Source: Amorphophallus konjac
Taxonomy: Eukaryota; Streptophyta; Magnoliopsida; Alismatales; Araceae
Reading direction: 5' to 3'
DNA: 64,000 nt
Assembly (NCBI GenBank): GCA_022559845.1
Contig: CM040127.1
Coordinates: forward strand, 36,790,708-36,854,707
In this document: piece by piece, positions 58,878 through 64,000 of the stretch
Layout: each line of letters starts with the position of its first letter
Position numbering within the stretch: the first letter of the stretch is position 1
The notes under the pieces: model-generated
Seen by the model: the letters and a program-made list of their open reading frames with translations, nothing else
The model's database searches: none
What the model was told of the DNA's origin: nothing
Translations under genes and position numbers: made by a program

Positions 58878-59554
58878 TATCTGGTGTGAGCTTTTCCTTC
58901 ATCTTCTCATTGGCTTCCCCAGGGTAGATGTCTGGGGGTGCAATCCGAGCAAAGTCCCCGATCTGAGAAATGTGGGAGACTTCATTTTTTTTTTCACATA
59001 ACCCGGAGGGGGTGGTGGAAGCCAGTCGTCTGCCTTTGACAATGTCTTTTTCTAGCCTGCAACGGACTCTTTCTTTTTTTTTCTTAATTGAGAATTCTCT
59101 GTATAGCACGGAGCATCGAGCATAAGACACTCGAAGACTTCAAAAGTGTGCAAATCTGCAAAGGCCCTTTCTTCTTTACCATTGTGACAGTACTTGATGC
59201 ACTGATGCAATGTCGATGGTACTATCTGGTACTCATGCAGCCAGGGCCGCCCCGGCAAGGCCTTGTATGTGGTATGGAATTTATTACGTAGGATTGCACT
59301 GTGGTGGTGAAGTCCCCTAATGTGAGGTTGAATTCTGCCACCCCGATCGGAGTTTCGCACTTCTGGTTGAAACCCGCTATCCTCATATCTTTCACCTTGG
59401 TGAGGTGCAGATCGAAATTGTACTTTTGATAAATCCGATATGGCATAATGTTTACAGCAGCCCCTGGGTCTATCAATATCTGACTCAATGGCTGACAGTT
59501 GAGATACCCCCTCATGTATAGGGGCCTATTGTGATTGAGGTTAGGAACCATCAT
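58878..59554 (-). pseudogene. Element 3 protease region, frameshifted
   Basis: The minus-strand frame from 59554 includes SQILIDPGAAVNIMPYRIYQ, the retropepsin active site in Tat elements (normally D-S-G), here D-P-G. The continuing motif ALPGRPWLHEYQIVPSTLHQ is in another frame, showing a frameshift near 59225-59280. A Lys-rich connector leads to the RT frame. Both substitution and frameshift suggest an inactive protease. Confidence 0.8.
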
Positions 59555-60303
59555 ATCTTCTTTGTGAGTGTAATGGCTGGCCCCGAGTTAACCTCTGTCA
59601 GGAGAGCCTCGTATTGAGATGGCGATTGCAGAGCATCCATAATAGCTTGGCGAGCTTCCTCGCTCAAGGAGAGAATTTCCCATATGGTGAACCTTGTACG
59701 GAGCTTTCTCAACATCTTCATAATTCGGCTGCCCACATAGATATTAGATAGCCGCATTTCTTCCGCCCAGCGGGGCTTTGGAGTTTCATGGAGTGCTTGT
59801 GGCATTGACTGCCTATCTTTTGCTTCTTCTTTCTCAGGAGATAGCTGAGGGGTTTTCACCCGGGAAATAGCCTCTGGTGCTGAGGAATGATCAGTGCCCA
59901 TTTTACCTTTTTCTTTGAGCACTAGGATAGGGGGTTGATGGTGCTTGCTGCCTTTATCGGTATCAACTTGTGCAGGTTTCTTGCCTTCCAGGATGGCCAG
60001 AAACTCGACAAATGATGGAGCTTCATTAGTTTTCTTTGTATTTGCATAGAGGCCTGTTGGAGGAGAAACTTCTGTGCCTCGGACTTCGGGTTCTGGTAGC
60101 TGGTAAGGCTGTTCTCCCCAAAAAATGATATTATGGTTGGCCAGAGGTTGGCGTCCCCATTTTCTTCCAGAACGGGCAGCATGCACTGGAGCTGAAGCCT
60201 CAACCTGATTGGCCTCCAGCAGCGGAGTGGAAGACTCCCCTTCGTCATCCTCGCCTGGCAGGGCGAACAGTATAGACAGAGTGTTGCATTGCACTGTCAT
60301 CAC
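59551..60303 (-). pseudogene. Element 3 gag-protease connector
   Basis: A 250-residue frame with no named domain, ending just before the protease: YVGSRIMKMLRKLRTRFTIW, LSLSEEARQAIMDALQSPSQ. Sequences of this kind link gag and protease in Tat elements. It overlaps the protease frame by 4 bp in another phase. An adjacent acidic frame (60528-60334) is probably part of the same polyprotein. Confidence 0.55.
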
Positions 60304-60849
60304 CTTCTTTTTGTTCCTTGACTTCTTCTTTCTTTAGGATCTTTTCTTGGCTGGCTGGTGCCCCCAGAAGAGTTCAGCTTCAGCTTTTTCTTGTTCTTTT
60401 TCTGCTATTTCTTCGACAGTCAGTCCTTCTAGCTGCTCCCAGAGGACATGATCCCTCACTAGTATCGGCTTAGGCTCGGACTGTTCACACTCATCCAGCT
60501 GATCAATATACTGCTGCAGGCGCCTCACCTCGGGGCTTATTTTCTCATGGGCAGGTGGCGGAGGTTGCTTTCTCCGGTTGTGAGTAGGGATCCAGATAAC
60601 TGGCGGTGACTCCGCGGTTAGCCATACCTGCTCTATTGCTGGCAGAGTTTGCTTCAGAGTAACACCCTGGACGGAGGCCCCTTGTGCTGTCTAGGCCGAG
60701 GGCTTTCTTCTGGTTTTAGCTGGCAATGTTTATCACCCTATCTGCTCCTTAATTGGGGTAAGGAAGCAGGCCTCGTATGTACGCCGAGTCCATTCTTCAG
60801 CAGCTTCTTCAGACGACAACTGGTATAAAGAAATCATATTAGTGGCCAG

Positions 60850-62419
60850 CCTCAGCACCGGGGCTCATGGGGTCGTGGAGGATCCACCAGGTGTTCCCCT
60901 ACTTGTAGCTCACCCTTCTTGATCATGCTTTCCATAACATCCTTGAAGACGTAGCAGTCTTCAATAGCATGTCCTAGTGCCCTGTGATAAGGACAAAATA
61001 GAGGATCATCTTTCTTGGCTGCATCATCGGGTCTTTTCGGCTATGGACCCGACCGATAGGCTAGAGTACTATTCAAAGGCCAACCCTGTGAGGGATGAGC
61101 CAAAGAACTTCAACAGATATGCTTCATCAATAGCCAGGTCCCCCATGACTGTTGTGTAATATGGTATATGTTCCTGGGGAGCCTTGGCCATTGAAAATTT
61201 CAAATTTCGGCGGCTTGCTGACGCCTGGTGGTAGTTTCTTAGCAGCATAATCCGCAGGATATGGTACCTTATAAACATCGTAGGTACTGGAATCCCCGGT
61301 CCTTTTGTACAGCTTCATTTCAATAATTTTTTCTATCATCAGCTTGCCAGCCACATTCGGATCTATGGGCTCCGGGAAGAAGTGTGCCCGCTACCGGCTG
61401 AAGGGGGTTGTCATAATTGTTGTATGCAGAGCAGGCACGGCAGGCTGCATTTGAGACGCAGAGGGATGAGCTGCCGCTTGTTGTAGAGAAGGTTGACTCG
61501 ACACCTTGTCTTTGTCAGTTTGAGCAGGATGGACTGGAGAGGCCACCCCTATCGAGCTGGAAGTCTGTCCAGTTGGCTCAGTATGCTTGGAGACAGGTGT
61601 ATGCTCGCCTCTTTCATTGAGCTGTCTTCTGAGGGAGATAATCTCCTGCTGATATCTCTTGAACATCATCTGGATCATGGGATCCAGGGTTGTCGGTATC
61701 TGTATTTCTCCCGATATTTCTTCAGTGGAAACACCCAGAGGGTTGTCTTCTTCTTCTGCAGTCACTACATTGACTGTCATCATGGTGACTTCTTGAGCTT
61801 CATCGGCAGCCATTATCTTTTCTTTCGCTGATCGGCTTCTTCTTGTGATGGCATTTGGCCTGTGTGCCAATTGAATCAGCTCTTCAGGCTGGTCTGGCAG
61901 TGTGTTATATTTCCCGGTGACACCGGCCATATTGCAGGAAACAACCTGCATCTTTCCCTTCCGGCTGTGGACTTTCCTTCTGACCCGACTCGGATATGTG
62001 AGGCGGTCAAAGATTGAAGTCCTTTCTTCTGCTTCTTCCCTCTTGGGGCTGTCTTTTCGATGTCTGACCCTACGGGCATCCTCATAGTCATTGGAGTCTG
62101 AGGATGAGACTCCAGACGCCACATCTTCTGGGGTTTCATCTTTTTCATGTAGGGTGCCCGAGGCACGAGACAATCTTTGCTGCCCTAGGGAGGAGTTCCC
62201 TAGACAGTGGAAGTAGTCTTGAACCACCTAGTTCATTTTTTCTTGGCTATGCCTTTGTAGATCTGATTGGGGCAGCAGCCTCTCTTCGATCTTTGGCTGA
62301 TAAGCCAGCCTTGAAATTTGGGCAGTCAAATGCTCTGACTTGGAATATTTGATGATATCAGCATGTCTGGCACAGGCCTTCGGTCTCTTTGGAATAGCAG
62401 CATAGGCTGGATCTTCCAT
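60850..62419 (-). pseudogene. Element 3 gag, with stops and frameshifts
   Basis: The frame from 62419 runs through stops at 62228 and 61391 into KPPKFEIFNGQGSPG, then changes frame to VMGDLAIDEAYLLKFFGSSL, TGLAFE, the gag core. Further down, FCPYHRALGHAIEDCYVFKD (about 60945-61005) is the knuckle-like motif typical of Tat gag. Upstream part: KYNTLPDQPEELIQLAHRPN and an acidic/Gln-rich region with a coiled stretch (MFKRYQQEIISLRRQLNERG). At least three independent disabling changes are visible. Confidence 0.8.
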
Positions 62420-63330
62420 TCTTCTTTGTTCTTCCCTTCGGCAGTATATATTGTCCCCCCCTTCGTGGCGAGTGGCAATGGCATCTTTTCTCCTTCTGCC
62501 CCCAGCCCTGGGGTGAATAACAGTAGCATTTTCTTTTCCTTTGTCCCCAGTTCTGGGGTGAATGATAGCAACATCTTCTTTTCTTTCTTCCCATCTCCTT
62601 CTCCCAGTCCTGGGGCGGATAATAGCGGCATATTCTCCTTTCTTCTGACATCTTCTACCCCCAGCTCTGGGGCGGATGACAGTGGTATTTTCTTTTTTTC
62701 TTTCCCATCTTCTGCCCCCTGCTCTGGGGCGGATGATAGCAGTCTCTTCTTTTCTTTTCTCATCTCTCCTGACTCTGGCTTCAGGGTGGATAGCAGTGGC
62801 ACCTTGTTCTTGAGCCGGAATCCAGCTCTGTATCTTCTTCGGCCTCCATATCTATTTATATCTTGCTGGCTTGGGCGCCAGCGGCTTCCTCTCATCAGTT
62901 TCCCAGTTGGCCCTCCTAGAGGCTAGAATTTGGAACTTGTCGTTGGTCTGGACGGTCGGGACAACCCTGTCGGCCGGACGTCTTTGGGGCGACCGTTGAG
63001 GTTTACCCTAACATCTCCGATCATCATTGTCTTTCCAGAATTTGAAAGACGACGACTGGTAGTAGCATACTGGCTCCTCCGGTTACCTCTTCTCCCTTTT
63101 TGGGCAGCAGCGGGGACCGCGTCCCTCCTCTCCACATGGTGGACAAAGCAGGCGACGACTATCGGGGCCGTCTTTTCTGGTAAGCTTTCCTTCTCATCAA
63201 CAGTCTTCATCGGGGCACCTGCAGCAGTGCCTTGTTCTTTGTCAGCAATTTCCAGTAGGTCGGTGAAGACGAGGCCCAAGCAGTTGGGCAACCCGACAGT
63301 AGGGGGCATAGACCCAAACATCGTGGGCAC
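62326..63330 (-). pseudogene. Element 3 ORF1 upstream of gag, with a 19-residue repeat
   Basis: One frame from 63330 with a TAG at 62923, continuing to 62326. The second half carries about six copies of a 57-bp (19-codon) repeat, such as LLSSAPEQGAEDGKEKKKI, PLSSAPELGVEDVRRKENM and PLLSAPGLGEGDGKKEKKM. An extra ORF before gag is a known feature of Ogre-type Tat elements; this one shows no domain I recognise. The repeat spans about 62480-62800. Confidence 0.6.
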
Positions 63331-63494
63331 CGCCAGGTAGCCTTCGTAACATGAGCATCAACGACCTGCTGGCCGAAGTGGAGGGAGGCGAATCAACTCG
63401 TCATCTTAGTTCCTGGAAATAGGATTAGTGCACAGTTAGAATTTAAGAGGGGCAGCCGGGCCTCCTATTTTGGCGTAGAGATGAAGGGAGACTA

Positions 63495-63513
63495 GGTCCC
63501 ACCAGGCGTGCCA
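63495..63513 (-). other. Primer binding site of Element 3
   Basis: Minus-strand TGGCACGCCTGGTGGGACC starts four bases after the LTR end (..CCCACA, AGTC). It is complementary to a tRNA 3' end (starts TGG); tRNA identity not assigned. Confidence 0.75.
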
Positions 63514-63517
63514 GACT

Positions 63518-64000
63518 TGTGGGAATGGATTTTATTCATCTTTTTTTTATTTTTTTTATTTTGGATTTTAGATTTATTAGGCGTGCCAGTCACATATGTG
63601 ACGATTTCATTGTGCGCTCGACTTGACTCGGTCAGTCGATTGTGAAGTCCGAGTCGGGACCAGAAGTCTGCCATACCATAAAGGCTATGACGTTAATTAC
63701 GCCTTTCCTAAGAAAGACAACCCTAGATTAAACGCCAAAATAGGGGACCACTAGGGGCGGCTGAAATTGATGGTGCGTAATATTGAAATTCTTGTTATTC
63801 TAGGAACGTAATTGAATAGATGACAGATTGTTAAGTCAACGTGACCCCTTAGTGTGGATCGTGCCGGGTAGGAATAGGACACCATCCACGCAGTGGCGGG
63901 ATGGGGCCTGAACAATCATCGGGGACATGTCCCCTGTTCACGTTTCTCATCCGGCCAAGGGCCTCGCAGTGCTTGTATTCCACGAAGGGTCGAGCCAGAC
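63518..64000 (-). repeat. 5' LTR of Element 3, partial
   Basis: The first 483 bp (+ coordinates) match 31838 onward apart from about a dozen substitutions and length changes in the T-rich stretch near 63540. By comparison with the other LTR it should extend to about 66.4 kb, beyond the window. Confidence 0.92.

Larger units (their letters stand above)
31838..64000 (-). mobile_element. Element 3: large Tat-lineage Ty3/gypsy retrotransposon, incomplete at the right edge
   Basis: The same LTR sequence starts at 31838 and at 63518 (TGTGGGAATGGATTTTATTC). On the minus strand the order is 5' LTR (leaving the window), primer site, ORF1, gag, PR, RT, RNase H, second RNase H, integrase, tandem arrays, an antisense frame, polypurine tract, 3' LTR. 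The second, archaeal-type RNase H is diagnostic of the plant Tat lineage. Excluding the two CACTA insertions, the visible internal region is about 14 kb, so the full element would be about 20 kb, within the range of Ogre-like Tat elements. Coding regions carry several stops and frame changes, so it is probably not autonomous now. Confidence 0.9.

Overview
The window is nuclear DNA of a flowering plant. Evidence: two spliced host genes of recognisable eukaryotic families with GT-AG introns, and a dense load of plant-type transposons (Tat-lineage and chromovirus-like Ty3/gypsy elements, CACTA/En-Spm, Mutator-like, Tourist-like MITE, LINE fragments). I cannot assign a species.

Left third (1-21.7 kb): gene space. 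Positions 1-7.6 kb are intergenic, with low-complexity tracts, two very long CT microsatellites and a candidate MITE. On the + strand at 7610-14000 is an 11-exon gene for a divergent CNOT9/RCD1-like subunit of the CCR4-NOT complex; a 1.13-kb Mutator-like element with a 9-bp target duplication sits in its largest intron. On the - strand at 16767-18887 is a five-exon BET1-type Qc-SNARE gene, with a LINE 3' fragment in one intron and a probable 5' leader exon near 20.6 kb. A 268-bp Tourist-like MITE lies at 21417-21684.

Right two thirds (21.7-64 kb): a nest of transposons read from junctions. Element 1 (+ strand, TG..CA LTR, initiator-Met primer site, decayed gag and protease) is cut at 25602/25603 by Element 2 (3.6-kb LTR, unrecognised internal reading frames). 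Element 2 is cut at 31837/31838 by Element 3, a large Tat-lineage gypsy element on the - strand. Its 3' LTR is 31838-34715 and its 5' LTR begins at 63518 and leaves the window. It carries ORF1, gag, PR, RT, RNase H, a second archaeal-type RNase H and integrase, all with scattered nonsense or frameshift damage, plus large tandem arrays and an antisense reading frame. Two CACTA elements then inserted into Element 3's 127-bp array: a 695-bp foldback element (36264-36958, TSD ACA) and a 13.9-kb element (37654-51594, TSD ATA).

The 13.9-kb CACTA looks coding-competent. Its TNP2-type transposase splices to a continuous 1130-aa frame and its TNPA-like (Transposase_24) gene to a continuous 608-aa frame. 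The most unusual structure in the window is in the second gene: a tandem array with an exact 123-bp period, each unit being one complete 57-bp exon plus one 66-bp intron with its own splice sites, so the copies add in-frame 19-residue proline-rich modules. The last intron of the same gene holds sixteen copies of a 179-bp satellite, and a TNP2 intron holds a third, unrelated short tandem array. All exon models, repeat periods and counts were read by eye from the sequence; no searches or alignments were run.
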